Below, in pieces: positions 37,244-45,602 of a stretch of 64,000 nt of DNA. The DNA is from Comamonas sp009360615 (lineage in GTDB: Bacteria; Pseudomonadota; Gammaproteobacteria; Burkholderiales; Burkholderiaceae_C): the NCBI RefSeq assembly GCF_035784015.1, contig NZ_JALKOW010000004.1; one strand, written 5' to 3'. Position numbers and translations under genes: made by a program. Every line of letters starts with the position of its first letter. Within the stretch, counting starts at the first letter, position 1. Below the pieces are notes generated by a model. The model searched no databases, was not told the DNA's origin, and saw nothing but the letters and a program-made list of their open reading frames with translations.

Positions 37244-37455
37244 CAGGCGGGCGACATGCCCCGCTTGCCCACTCTCCCATCCATGCCGCACGCGACATGC
37301 TGCAGTGCAACGTTGCATAATCACCGGCTTCGAATTACTGGAAGACATCCGTGGAAACCTACCCTAGTTGGTAGCTTTCAGCTCCCGTTGAAGACTGTGG
37401 GGGCTGAAAGCGCCCTGATCCCTGCAGAACCTCAAGAACAACCGGGAGTGAGCTG
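37244..37455 (+). promoter_or_regulatory. corA leader with a long hairpin
   Basis: 212 bases between the glycosylase-like gene and corA. A 13-pair stem (37374-37386 with 37399-37411, one G:T pair) closes a 12-base loop, and a CATAAT-like -10 sits near 37315. There is no T-run after the stem, so it is not a simple terminator; the hairpin ends about 45 bases before the corA start codon. Position and strength suggest a control element for the magnesium transporter; I do not recognise a described riboswitch. Confidence 0.5.
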
Positions 37456-38442
37456 ATGCTCAACATCTTTACGCTAGCCAATGGTCGACTCGTTCAGGAA
37501 GAAATCGAGTCCCTGGCAGACCTCGAACGCTTTCGTCCTATCTGGGTCGACCTGGAATCCCCCACCGTCGAAGAAAAGCGCTGGATCAAGCAGCACTACG
37601 AGCTGTCCATCCCCGAAGACGCGATGGATGACGACATCGAGGAATCGGCCCGCTTTTACGAAGAAGACAACGGCGAGCTGCATATTCGCAGCGACTTTCT
37701 GATCGATGACGACGAAGACCCTCGCTCGGTACGCGTGGCCTTCATCCTCAACCAGCACAACGCCGCGCTGCGCAGCCATGGCGTGCTGTTCTCGATTCAC
37801 GACGAGGATGTGCCGGTCTTTCGGCTGCTGCGCATGCGCGCGCGCCGCGCACCAGGGCTGATCGACGCCGCCGAGGACGTGCTGCTCAAGCTGTTTGACG
37901 CGGATGCCGAATACTCGGCCGATACGCTGGAGCGCATCTACGACGACCTGGAGAAGGCCAGCAAGATGGTGCTGTCCGGCGATGTGACCGACGAGATGGC
38001 CAAGGAAGTGCTGGGAGCGATTGCGCGCCAGGAGGACCTGAACGGCCGCATCCGCCGCAACGTCATGGACACGCGCCGCGCCGTGAGCTTTCTCATGCGC
38101 TCCAAGATGCTCAACGCCGAGCAGTTCGAGGAAGCGCGCCAGATTCTGCGCGACATCGAATCGCTGGACAGCCACACGGCCTTTTTGTTTGACAAGATCA
38201 ACTTCCTGATGGACGCCACGGTCGGCTTCATCAACATCAACCAGAACAAGATCATCAAGATCTTCTCGGTGGCCAGCGTGGCCCTGCTTCCGCCCACGCT
38301 GATCGCCAGCGTCTACGGCATGAACTTCAAGTTCATGCCCGAGCTGGAATGGGAGTTCGGCTACGGCTACGTGGTGCTGCTGATGATTCTCAGCGCCGTC
38401 GGCCCCATGCTGTATTTCCGCAAGCGCGGCTGGTTGAAATAG
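37456..38442 (+). CDS. corA: CorA-family magnesium/cobalt transporter
   Basis: 328-aa pentameric Mg2+ channel. A long acidic cytoplasmic domain (for example EDAMDDDIEESARFYEEDNGE) is followed by two membrane segments near the C-terminus, with the selectivity motif YGMNF (GMN at 288-290) between them and a basic tail KRGWLK. GGGAG about eight bases before the ATG. It follows the tsaB operon after a 212-base leader with a strong hairpin and is ended by a repeat copy and a terminator. Confidence 0.95.
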   Translation: MLNIFTLANGRLVQEEIESLADLERFRPIWVDLESPTVEEKRWIKQHYELSIPEDAMDDDIEESARFYEEDNGELHIRSDFLIDDDEDPRSVRVAFILNQHNAALRSHGVLFSIHDEDVPVFRLLRMRARRAPGLIDAAEDVLLKLFDADAEYSADTLERIYDDLEKASKMVLSGDVTDEMAKEVLGAIARQEDLNGRIRRNVMDTRRAVSFLMRSKMLNAEQFEEARQILRDIESLDSHTAFLFDKINFLMDATVGFININQNKIIKIFSVASVALLPPTLIASVYGMNFKFMPELEWEFGYGYVVLLMILSAVGPMLYFRKRGWLK

Positions 38443-38449
38443 ACCGCTG

Positions 38450-38534
38450 TGGCTCCAGGCACCTTCCCCCGAGGGAGGTGCACCGTGGGTGGGGAGGCTT
38501 TGCTGGGTCGGCCCTTGCTCGGTGTCTGCTCAGG
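38450..38534 (+). repeat. Stop-codon-associated GC-rich repeat, copy d, partial (after corA)
   Basis: Lacks the CCCCCTGAG end but keeps CACCTTCCCCC, a short central part and the 3' module TCGGCCCTTGCTCGGTGTC, in the orientation of corA. Degenerate relative to copy c. Confidence 0.6.
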
Positions 38535-38633
38535 TGCGACGCGCCGGGTTCAAGGCGTTTCCATCAAAACAGGAGCTGTTGACGCCTGACTGACCGTCAT
38601 CTCAGGCATCTGAAGATGCTGAAACCGGCAAGA

Positions 38634-38660
38634 AAGGAGCCCCAGGCGCTCTTTTTTTTA
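38634..38660 (+). terminator. Rho-independent terminator after corA
   Basis: GGAGC (38636-38640), loop of seven, GCTCT, then eight T. It also stands just after the convergent MFS gene, whose stop is at 38669. Confidence 0.75.
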
Positions 38661-38668
38661 CCTGTGCG

Positions 38669-39940
38669 TCACGAGGACTGCGGTTCGGCATGGCGCTCGC
38701 GCACCCAGAGCACGATGCCGCACAGCATCACGATCACCTGCGTGCCGATCAGCGCCGCAAAACCCGCGAAAAATCCCGCCCCCACGCCGCCGCGCGCCGA
38801 CAGCGCACCAATCACCGCGCCCATGATGGCCGGCATGAAGCCCGCGACCAGACTGCCCGCACCGTTGACCACGCCATAGGCGCTGGCCACATGCTCGGGC
38901 CGCGCGCAGTGCTGCACGGTGCTCGGAATGGCCGGACTCATCAGTCCCCAGCAGAAGTTGGCGGCAATCAGGCAATAGGCTGCGGCATAACGGTCTTCCA
39001 TATGGATGGCCAGCCACACGGCAATCGCCACGCCGAGGCTGCCGAAGACAAAGATCAGCGGCACCTGCCGACGCGCGATGCGGTCGATGATCATGCCGCC
39101 CACGAAGACCGCCGCCACGCTCGCATATTGGGGCAGCGAAGCCAGCCAGCCCATCTCGCGCATGGAGAAGCCGCGCGACTCCTTGAGATAGGCGGGCAGC
39201 CAGTTGCTGCTGCCCCAGAGATAGGACAGAAAGGCCGCCGTGAGAATGGTGATCAGCCACAGATAGCGCGTGTGCATGGCACCGCGCACGATCTGGCCCA
39301 CCTGTCCCACGGCCTCGCCCAGCGACCGGGGCCTGGGCATGCCGGTCTCCACCTTGGGCATGCGGATGAAGGCCCACACCAGCGGCAGGCCGAGCAGCAC
39401 ATTGATCAGGCCCAGCACATGGAACGATGTATCCCAGTTGTGGCCCACGACCAGATAGCCGACAAAGGGATAGCCCACCGCCAGGCCCAGTCCGGTGCCC
39501 ATGTTGACCAGGGAGTTGGGTTTGCCGTTCTCGCGGCTCTCGAAATGCGCCTTGATGTAGCTGCCCGCCAGCGAGAACAGCGGCCCCTCGGAGACGCCCA
39601 GCAGAATGCGCGATGCCAGCAGCAGCCCGTAGCTGTTCATGGCCGGCGACAGAAAGGTCACCACACCCCACAGCAGCAAACCGGCAAACAGGCTGCGGCG
39701 CACGCCGAACAGCGCCGCGCAGAACGGCGTGAGCACAAAGGACGAAACACCGTAGCCGACCATGAAGGCCGTGGCCAGCAGGCCCTGGCGCGTTCGGTCG
39801 TCAGGGGTGAGGCCGATGTGCGACAGAAAGTCGTGATCGGTGATGAGGACCGAGATATTGATCCGGTCCACGTAGGAAATGGCGACGATCACGAACAGCG
39901 TGACCACGCCCCACCAGCGCAACGAGCGTGAGTCTTTCAT
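38669..39940 (-). CDS. MFS transporter, anion:cation symporter (organic acid) type
   Basis: 423 aa, about twelve membrane segments. The first helix segment WWGVVTLFVIVAISYVDRINISV and the loop PFCAALFGVRRSLFAG belong to the ACS family, which imports phthalate, glucarate, 4-hydroxybenzoate and similar acids. ATG at 39940 (MKDSRSLRWW) chosen as the family start; the long upstream frame is a shadow of the porin. Last gene of the minus-strand catabolic run, so likely the inner-membrane carrier for the compound that the Rieske oxygenase attacks. No good ribosome-binding site is visible. Confidence 0.88.
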   Translation of the reverse strand: MKDSRSLRWWGVVTLFVIVAISYVDRINISVLITDHDFLSHIGLTPDDRTRQGLLATAFMVGYGVSSFVLTPFCAALFGVRRSLFAGLLLWGVVTFLSPAMNSYGLLLASRILLGVSEGPLFSLAGSYIKAHFESRENGKPNSLVNMGTGLGLAVGYPFVGYLVVGHNWDTSFHVLGLINVLLGLPLVWAFIRMPKVETGMPRPRSLGEAVGQVGQIVRGAMHTRYLWLITILTAAFLSYLWGSSNWLPAYLKESRGFSMREMGWLASLPQYASVAAVFVGGMIIDRIARRQVPLIFVFGSLGVAIAVWLAIHMEDRYAAAYCLIAANFCWGLMSPAIPSTVQHCARPEHVASAYGVVNGAGSLVAGFMPAIMGAVIGALSARGGVGAGFFAGFAALIGTQVIVMLCGIVLWVRERHAEPQSS

Positions 39941-39989
39941 GATAGGAGTCCGGCTAGCGTTGAGAGAGAAAAGCCGGGACCGGCACCCG

Positions 39990-40080
39990 CCGGCCCCGCC
40001 AGGGCGCACGTCCTGGCGGGCGCGCGGTACGGCAGCCGTGCTGCCGCCGAAACCCCGGGGTCGGCCAAGACCGGCCCTGC
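39990..40080 (-). terminator. Cluster of GC-rich stem-loops between porin and MFS genes
   Basis: At least two clear stems: CCCGCCAGG (39995-40003) with CCTGGCGGG (40012-40020), and CGGCAG (40030-40035) with CTGCCG (40041-40046), plus overlapping GGTC/GACC and GGCC pairs at 40055-40075. No T-runs. Probably folds the porin mRNA 3' end and could limit read-through into the MFS gene. Confidence 0.55.
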
Positions 40081-40089
40081 GGGGCAGGA

Positions 40090-41154
40090 TCAGAAGAAGT
40101 GGCGGACGCCCAGTTCCAGGCCGTTGGAGTTGCCGCCCGGCGTGGTGCCGGGAGCGCTCAGCCCCTGCACGCCGATGGACTTCGCCGCCGAGCCCTTGTT
40201 CTTCAGGAAGGCATAAGTGCCGTAGACCTGGGTGCGCTTGGAGAGGTTGTAGCCATAGCCCACGCTGATCTTGTTCCAGTCGGCATTGCTGCCGGACAGG
40301 TTGTAGTGGCCGAAGGAGGCACGGGCCTCGCCATTGCCCAGGGGAGCAGTCACGCCCAGCTGCACAGCCGTGATCTTGGTGCCGCCGCGCTTTTCCGAGG
40401 CCCACAGCAGCATCGGCTTGGCCACCCCGAAGTCGTAGGACAGGCCGACATTGTTCGCCGTCAGATTGGTGGCGCTGGTGTTGCCGTAGAGCCGGCCCGT
40501 GGCCAGCGCGCCGTTGAACGCCCCCTGGCGGTAACCCAGGCGCAGGCCGCGATAGTCGCCCTCGCGCTTGTTGGGTGCGCCGCTGGGCTGCTCGCCGAAT
40601 GCCAGCTGGGCCTGACCGTAGAAGCCGCCCAGGTTCTGGGGCAGGAAATAGCTCACGGCATTGCTGATCTGTATGGGAGCGCCGCCGGTCGAGGGAACGC
40701 CCGGAATGCCCAGCATGGTGAAGGCCCCCGTTCCGCCGACGCCGTTGGTCAGGAAGGGGTCGAAGATCAGCGTGTTCAGGAAGGTGGCCGAATCATCGCG
40801 CCCCAGACGCACCTCGCCCCAGTCGCCCATCAGGCTCACTGTGGAGCGGCGGTTGAAGCTCAGGCTGCCGCCTGCGGCCTTGCCGGCGCCGCTGTCCACG
40901 TCCAGGCCGGCCTCCAGCCAGAAGCCCGCCTTCAGACCGCCGCCGAGATCCTCGGTGCCGCGAAAGCCTAGGCGACTGATGTTGGCGCCTCCCGTGGATA
41001 GACCGGTCTTGGAAGCACCCGAGCCGCCCAGATGGGCCACGCCGACGTCGAGGACGCCGAAAAGCTCGACCTTGGACTGTGCCGAAGCGGCACCGGGCAA
41101 AGACGCCAGGCAGGCTAGCGCCACGCCGATGCACGGCGTATGGATGGATTTCAT
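40090..41154 (-). CDS. Outer-membrane porin of the betaproteobacterial general type
   Basis: 354 aa with signal peptide ending SLPGAASAQ and mature start SKVELFGVLDVGVAHLGG, the invariant opening of these 16-stranded trimeric porins. Conserved RLGFRGTEDLGGGLKAGFWLEAG follows, and the protein ends with VRHFF, the C-terminal aromatic signal for barrel assembly. AGGAG precedes the ATG. It sits between the reductase and the MFS gene of the catabolic run, so it may be the entry pore for the same compound. Confidence 0.95.
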   Translation of the reverse strand: MKSIHTPCIGVALACLASLPGAASAQSKVELFGVLDVGVAHLGGSGASKTGLSTGGANISRLGFRGTEDLGGGLKAGFWLEAGLDVDSGAGKAAGGSLSFNRRSTVSLMGDWGEVRLGRDDSATFLNTLIFDPFLTNGVGGTGAFTMLGIPGVPSTGGAPIQISNAVSYFLPQNLGGFYGQAQLAFGEQPSGAPNKREGDYRGLRLGYRQGAFNGALATGRLYGNTSATNLTANNVGLSYDFGVAKPMLLWASEKRGGTKITAVQLGVTAPLGNGEARASFGHYNLSGSNADWNKISVGYGYNLSKRTQVYGTYAFLKNKGSAAKSIGVQGLSAPGTTPGGNSNGLELGVRHFF

Positions 41155-41205
41155 GGTTGTGTCTCCTCTAGGGGTGGGGGTGTTTTGCAGGTCTGATGTG
41201 CCGGC

Positions 41206-42165
41206 TCAGATGTCCAGAACCAGGCGCTCGCTCTTGCAGCCGGAGACGCAGACCATCATGACCTTGTTGGCGGCACGTTCCTTGGGGCTGAGCACCGAGT
41301 CGCGATGGTCGGGCACACCTTCGAGCACGCGGGTCTCGCAGGAGCCGCAGACGCCTTCGCAGCAGCTGTGGTCCACATCGACACCGGCGTCCAGCAGCGT
41401 GTCCAGCAGGGATTTGTCGGGCGTGATCTCGATGAAGCGGCCGCTGCGCTTGAGCTCCACCGTGTAGTTGCTGCGCGCATCCGACGATGCCTTGACCTCC
41501 ACCGGCGTGAAACGCTCGATATGGGCATTGGCATGTCCCAGCTCGGCGCAGAACTTCTCGAAGGCATCGAGCATGGGCGTCGGGCCGCAGGAATAGTGGT
41601 GCAGGCCCGGTGCGGGGGCGCGCTGCGCCAGCAATGCCCGCAGGTCGGGGGGACCGCCTGCCTCGGCATCGAAATGCAGGTGCAGCGGCATGCCCAGGGC
41701 CTGCAACTCTTGCAGGAAGGCCGCGCTCTTGCGCTCACGTGCAAAGTACAGCATCTCGAACGAATGCCCCAGGCTCTTGAGGCGGCGAGCCATGCACAGC
41801 ATGGGCGTGATGCCGATGCCACCGGCCACCAGCACCGAATGCGCCGCCGTCTCGTCGAGCGCGAAATGGTTGCGCGGCTCGGAAATGGCCAGGGGCATGC
41901 CCACGCGCAGCGACTCATGCACGCAGCGCGAGCCGCCCCGGCTGGCGCGGTCGCGCAGCACGCCGACCACGTAACGGTGGCGCTCGCGGCTGTCGTTGGA
42001 CAGGGAATAGCTGCGCACCAGCCCGTTGGGCAGGTGCAAGTCAATGTGGGAGCCGGCCGTGAACGCCGGGAACTCGCCGCCATCCACCGGGCGCAGCTCG
42101 ACGCTGATGGTGTCCTGGGCCTCGAAGCGCAGCGTGTGCACAAAGGCTTGCAAGGTGTTGCTCAT
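41206..42165 (-). CDS. Phthalate-family oxygenase reductase (FMN, NADH, plant-type ferredoxin)
   Basis: Class IA reductase passing electrons from NADH to the Rieske oxygenase encoded just upstream. 319 aa: FMN domain (RSYSLSND at about 75), NADH domain with LVAGGIGITPMLCMA, and C-terminal [2Fe-2S] domain with Cys268, Cys273, Cys276 and Cys306 (DHSCCEGVCGSC). The start codon overlaps the oxygenase stop (ATGA), so the pair is translationally coupled. Closest in layout to VanB, PobB and CbaB. Confidence 0.94.
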   Translation of the reverse strand: MSNTLQAFVHTLRFEAQDTISVELRPVDGGEFPAFTAGSHIDLHLPNGLVRSYSLSNDSRERHRYVVGVLRDRASRGGSRCVHESLRVGMPLAISEPRNHFALDETAAHSVLVAGGIGITPMLCMARRLKSLGHSFEMLYFARERKSAAFLQELQALGMPLHLHFDAEAGGPPDLRALLAQRAPAPGLHHYSCGPTPMLDAFEKFCAELGHANAHIERFTPVEVKASSDARSNYTVELKRSGRFIEITPDKSLLDTLLDAGVDVDHSCCEGVCGSCETRVLEGVPDHRDSVLSPKERAANKVMMVCVSGCKSERLVLDI

Positions 42166-43187
42166 GATGCGATGCCTTCGTCGATCTGCTCCTGGGCCTG
42201 GCGGCGCAGATGGCGGCGCAGGCGCACCAGGCCGATATCGTGCTGGTAGAGGTTCTCGCGCGCGTTGGCGTCGAGTTCCATCTGTTCCATCATGATGCGG
42301 TCCTGCTCCAGCACGGCCCAGTGGCGCGCCTCCAGACGGTTGCGGTAGAGGAAGCGCCAGGTGTCGCGCATCCAGCCGTCCACCTTGCGGCAGCGCCAGA
42401 AGAACACGGAGCACAGCTCGGCGCTGATGGGCGTGACGCAGGCGACGATGGCGAAGTTGCCGCCAGGGCCACCAGTCTTGGGGTACGGAATTTCCAGGCG
42501 CATCCACTGCACGCCGGTTTCTCCGTATTCGGTCCAGTCGAAGTTCACGCCACGCTGGCCGACCTTCTCGAACACAAAGCCGTGCTCGGTATCACGTACC
42601 TGAAAAGTGGCCTTGCTGTCGCCCTCGGCCATGGAGTGCGACTGCTTGTGCAGAAAGGTGCCGTGCATGGGGTCCATGACGTTATCGAGCGCATAGCGGT
42701 AATCGCTGCGCCACTCGGCATAGCACAGGAAGTTCGAGTACGCGGGCGAGGTCAATTCCTCGGGCAGCGTGAACTCGGGTGCCTCGTCCACATGCTTGTC
42801 GCTGTTGTAGAGGAAGATGGCACCATGGGCCTCGCGCACATGGAAAGCCAGCGCGGCGCGCGAACCTTCGAGCTTGCAGCCGGGGCTGCCGGGGACCTTG
42901 GTCACGGTGCCGTCACAGCGCACTTCCACGCCGTGGTAGGGGCAGGCAATGCGGTCGCCCAGGATCACGCCCTGGGACAGCGGCGCGCCGCGGTGCGGGC
43001 AATGGTCTTCCAGCGCATGGACCTGACCGGCAGCATCGCGCCACAGCGCGATCTTGCGGCCGAAGCGGCGCAGCGAGACGGGCTGGGTCTTCACGAAGTC
43101 CGAGGGGCAGACCGCGTACCAGAGGTTCTTCAGGCCCTGGTTGAGCAGACGGTCCACCGGGTCGATGGTGATGGTTTGTACGTTCAT
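42162..43187 (-). CDS. Rieske non-haem iron oxygenase, VanA/PobA/CbaA group
   Basis: Terminal oxygenase acting on an aromatic acid, probably by hydroxylation, O-demethylation or ether cleavage. 341 aa: Rieske [2Fe-2S] ligands Cys63-His65 (CPHRG) and Cys82-His85 (CPYHG), then the mononuclear iron site DPMHGTFLH with His175 and His180. The short length and lack of a beta subunit gene fit the phthalate-family alpha-only oxygenases. The ATG at 43187 lies 24 bases after the small upstream gene. Its reductase gene overlaps the stop. Confidence 0.92.
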   Translation of the reverse strand: MNVQTITIDPVDRLLNQGLKNLWYAVCPSDFVKTQPVSLRRFGRKIALWRDAAGQVHALEDHCPHRGAPLSQGVILGDRIACPYHGVEVRCDGTVTKVPGSPGCKLEGSRAALAFHVREAHGAIFLYNSDKHVDEAPEFTLPEELTSPAYSNFLCYAEWRSDYRYALDNVMDPMHGTFLHKQSHSMAEGDSKATFQVRDTEHGFVFEKVGQRGVNFDWTEYGETGVQWMRLEIPYPKTGGPGGNFAIVACVTPISAELCSVFFWRCRKVDGWMRDTWRFLYRNRLEARHWAVLEQDRIMMEQMELDANARENLYQHDIGLVRLRRHLRRQAQEQIDEGIAS

Positions 43188-43211
43188 GGGGGCTCTCCTG
43201 TCCTGCTCGGT

Positions 43212-43433
43212 TCAATAGCCCAGGCGCGCCATCAGCGCCTGGAAGCTGGCTTCGGTCCAGACCTCGCCGTTGTCGCAGCCGGGGCCGCTGCGGTTCAGGT
43301 AGGCGACCAGCTCTGGCAAGGTCTGCACGCCTTCGCCGAAGGCGCGCTCGATGGCGTCGCCCAGCAGGTCTTCAAACAGGGTGCCCGGGCGCTGACGCGC
43401 CTGGTGGGGTTCGAGGTATCGATCTACAGCCAT
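43212..43433 (-). CDS. Small helix-turn-helix-like protein upstream of the oxygenase
   Basis: 73 aa, mostly helical: YLEPHQARQRPGTLFEDLLGDAIERAFGEG, then LVAYLN and WTEASFQALMARLGY. From memory, similar short proteins labelled as recombinase-like helix-turn-helix occur next to Rieske oxygenase genes, but I cannot verify this here. It is 24 bases before the oxygenase start and 30 bases after the Bug-protein gene, in the same direction. It could be a regulator or an assembly partner; sequence alone does not decide. Confidence 0.65.
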   Translation of the reverse strand: MAVDRYLEPHQARQRPGTLFEDLLGDAIERAFGEGVQTLPELVAYLNRSGPGCDNGEVWTEASFQALMARLGY

Positions 43434-43463
43434 GGTGGATCTCCTTCCAAAAACAATCGTGGT

Positions 43464-44441
43464 TCAGTCGGCCTGGATGCCCAGGTCTTTGATGAGCTTG
43501 CCGAAGCGGTTGTAGTCCGCGGCGTTGGTCTTTTCCAGACGTGCCGGCTCGCCGCCCGCGGGCAAGGCGCCGAAGGTGGCCATCTTGGAGACCACGTCAG
43601 GCATCTTCAGGATCTCGTTGAGGTGGGTGTTCAGCAGCTTGACGGTCTCGGGCTTCATGCCCTTGGGACCGAACAGTCCCTGCCATGCAGACACTTCCAC
43701 GTCCTTGACGCCCAGCTCGGCCAGCGTCGGCACATTCGGTGCCAGCGGGCTGCGCTGGGCATCGGCCACGGCCAACACATTGACCTTGCCGCCTGCGTAG
43801 GGCGCGATGGGGCCCCAGGTCATGAAGGTCGTGGGCACATGGCCGCCGATCAGGTCGTTGACTGCGGGCGCCACACCCTTGTAGGGAATGTGCGACAGCC
43901 TGGTGCCTGCGGCCTTGTTGAACATCTCGCCCAGGATGTGCATGGGCGAGCCGCTGCCGGGACTGGCATAGGTCAGGCCGTCGCGCTTGCCCTGGCTCGC
44001 CAGGGTCTTGATGTCCTTGATGCCCGAGCCCCGGCTGGCGGCCACGAACATGGGCTGTACGCTGGTCTGCACGATGGGCGTGAAGCCGCCGAGCACGTCG
44101 TAGCTCGAACCCGCATTGGTCTTGAGCACGAACTGCGCAATGGCAAAGGTATTGGGCGCCAGCAGCAGCGTATAGCCGTCGGGTGCTGCCTTGGCCACAT
44201 GCACGGTGCCGATGGTGCCGCTGGCACCCGGGCGGTTCTCCACCAGCACGGGCTGGCCCAGCCGCTGGCCGAGTTTCTCGGCATACAGGCGTGCCATGGC
44301 ATCGGTATCGCCGCCGGCCGGATAGGCCACGACGATGGTGATGGGCTTGCTCGGATAGGCTTGCGCCAGCGCGGAACCGGACATCTGGGCTGCAGCCAGC
44401 AATGCAGCAGCGATAACTACCTGGCGACGGATGTTTGTCAT
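43464..44441 (-). CDS. Bug-type (tripartite tricarboxylate) solute-binding protein
   Basis: 325 aa with a cleavable signal peptide ending near SGSALAQAYP. The Bug family pattern is complete: PITIVVAYPAGGDTDAMARLYA, GQPVLVENRPGASGTIGTVHVAKAAPDGYTLLL and the LAELGVKDVEVSAWQGLFGPKG region near the C-terminus. Such periplasmic proteins are very numerous in Comamonadaceae and usually capture carboxylates, with or without TctAB membrane partners; none is in the window. It opens the run leading to the Rieske oxygenase, so an aromatic acid ligand is likely. Confidence 0.92.
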   Translation of the reverse strand: MTNIRRQVVIAAALLAAAQMSGSALAQAYPSKPITIVVAYPAGGDTDAMARLYAEKLGQRLGQPVLVENRPGASGTIGTVHVAKAAPDGYTLLLAPNTFAIAQFVLKTNAGSSYDVLGGFTPIVQTSVQPMFVAASRGSGIKDIKTLASQGKRDGLTYASPGSGSPMHILGEMFNKAAGTRLSHIPYKGVAPAVNDLIGGHVPTTFMTWGPIAPYAGGKVNVLAVADAQRSPLAPNVPTLAELGVKDVEVSAWQGLFGPKGMKPETVKLLNTHLNEILKMPDVVSKMATFGALPAGGEPARLEKTNAADYNRFGKLIKDLGIQAD

Positions 44442-44512
44442 GGAATAGCCCGTGGGGTTGTGGTTAAGCCTCTGGTCAGCCAGAGGATCTGCAGGATTCG
44501 CTCAAATCAGAG

Positions 44513-44633
44513 ACACCGAGCAAGGGCCTGAGCCGGCCGCACCACCCCGCCGCGAGGCTGTTGTCCCGCTCCCGCGAAGCGAGAGAGGGCGCCGTGCACA
44601 CGGGGGAAGGTGCGAAGCGACTCAGAGGGTGTT
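44513..44633 (-). repeat. Stop-codon-associated GC-rich repeat, copy e (after the extradiol-type dioxygenase gene)
   Basis: On the minus strand it starts at the stop codon with ACCCTCTGAGTCGC, then CACCTTCCCCC, CCCTCTCTCGCTTCGCGGGAGCGGGAC, and ends with GGCCCTTGCTCGGTGTC. Shares the 3' module almost exactly with copies c and d. Confidence 0.75.
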
Positions 44634-45593
44634 TCATTTCTTGTCGGTCAGGAATTTGCCGTCGGCAGCGCCCACGCCCTTCTGGCGCCGGGTGTGGCCG
44701 TCCAGGCCCCCGTCGATGGCCCATTCGGCGAACACCGTCGGGCCGGGCTCGAACTCGCGCGGCTGCCAGTCGGCCGTCAGCTGGTCCTCGTCGGCGTAGT
44801 ACTCCACCAGGGCGCCGGCCGGGTTCTTGAAGTACCAGAAGTACGCCGAGGACACGGGGTGGCGACCCGGGCCGAGCTGGGTGTCCCAGCCGCAGCGCGA
44901 GATATGCATGCCGCCGCCGAAGACCTCGTGGATGTCGCGCACGGTGAAGGCCACATGGTTCAGGCCCGCATGCCTGTCAGGGCGCTGCAGCATGAAGATG
45001 TCGTGGTGCCCGCCGTCGGGCGCGGTGCGCAGAAACGCACCGCGCTCGGGATAGCGGTCCGAGGCCGCAAAGCCGAAGTTCTCCACGTAGAAGCGCTCGC
45101 AGGCCTGCACGTCCTTGACGAAGAAGACCACATGGCCGACCTCGATGGGCTGGGCGCGCTCATAGGCCGGGCTGGCCTGGTTGATTCGGCCCTTGCGGTC
45201 CCAGGTGTTGTACTCGGCGCTGTGCATCTGCACATGACGCTTTTGCGTGACCTGCAGGCGCACGGCCAGCCCGTTGGGGTCGGTGCAGCCGATGCGGCCA
45301 TTGCCCTGAACGAAGCCTGGAAGCGCGCGGATGCGATCTGCATACAAAGCCAGGTCGGCTTCGCTTTCCACGCCCCAGACCACTTCGCGCAGCGTGGGGC
45401 CGGTTTCGATAGCGGGCGGCAGATCGGGGTGATTGGTGGCGGCCACGATCACGCGGCAGCCGTTCAGTGTCTCGAACACCAGCCTGTCGGCCTGCTCCTC
45501 GGCCAGGCTCAGGCCCCAGTCGAGGAAGAACTGGCGGCAGGCCGCCAGGTCGTCGGCGCCGTAGCTGATTTCGTCAATGCCCAGTACGCTCAT
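44634..45593 (-). CDS. Two-domain VOC protein, type I extradiol dioxygenase-like
   Basis: 319 aa. Two glyoxalase/dioxygenase modules, with the metal site only in the second: His154 (VGHVVFFV), His213 (LNHVAFTV) and Glu264 (LVEYYAD), spaced as in extradiol ring-cleaving enzymes such as catechol 2,3-dioxygenases. Ring cleavage of a diol made in this pathway is the likely job. The C-terminus extends about 50 residues past the last ligand. It overlaps nothing, starting nine bases after the aldehyde dehydrogenase stop and followed by a repeat copy. Confidence 0.86.
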   Translation of the reverse strand: MSVLGIDEISYGADDLAACRQFFLDWGLSLAEEQADRLVFETLNGCRVIVAATNHPDLPPAIETGPTLREVVWGVESEADLALYADRIRALPGFVQGNGRIGCTDPNGLAVRLQVTQKRHVQMHSAEYNTWDRKGRINQASPAYERAQPIEVGHVVFFVKDVQACERFYVENFGFAASDRYPERGAFLRTAPDGGHHDIFMLQRPDRHAGLNHVAFTVRDIHEVFGGGMHISRCGWDTQLGPGRHPVSSAYFWYFKNPAGALVEYYADEDQLTADWQPREFEPGPTVFAEWAIDGGLDGHTRRQKGVGAADGKFLTDKK

Positions 45594-45602
45594 GATTTTT
45601 CC

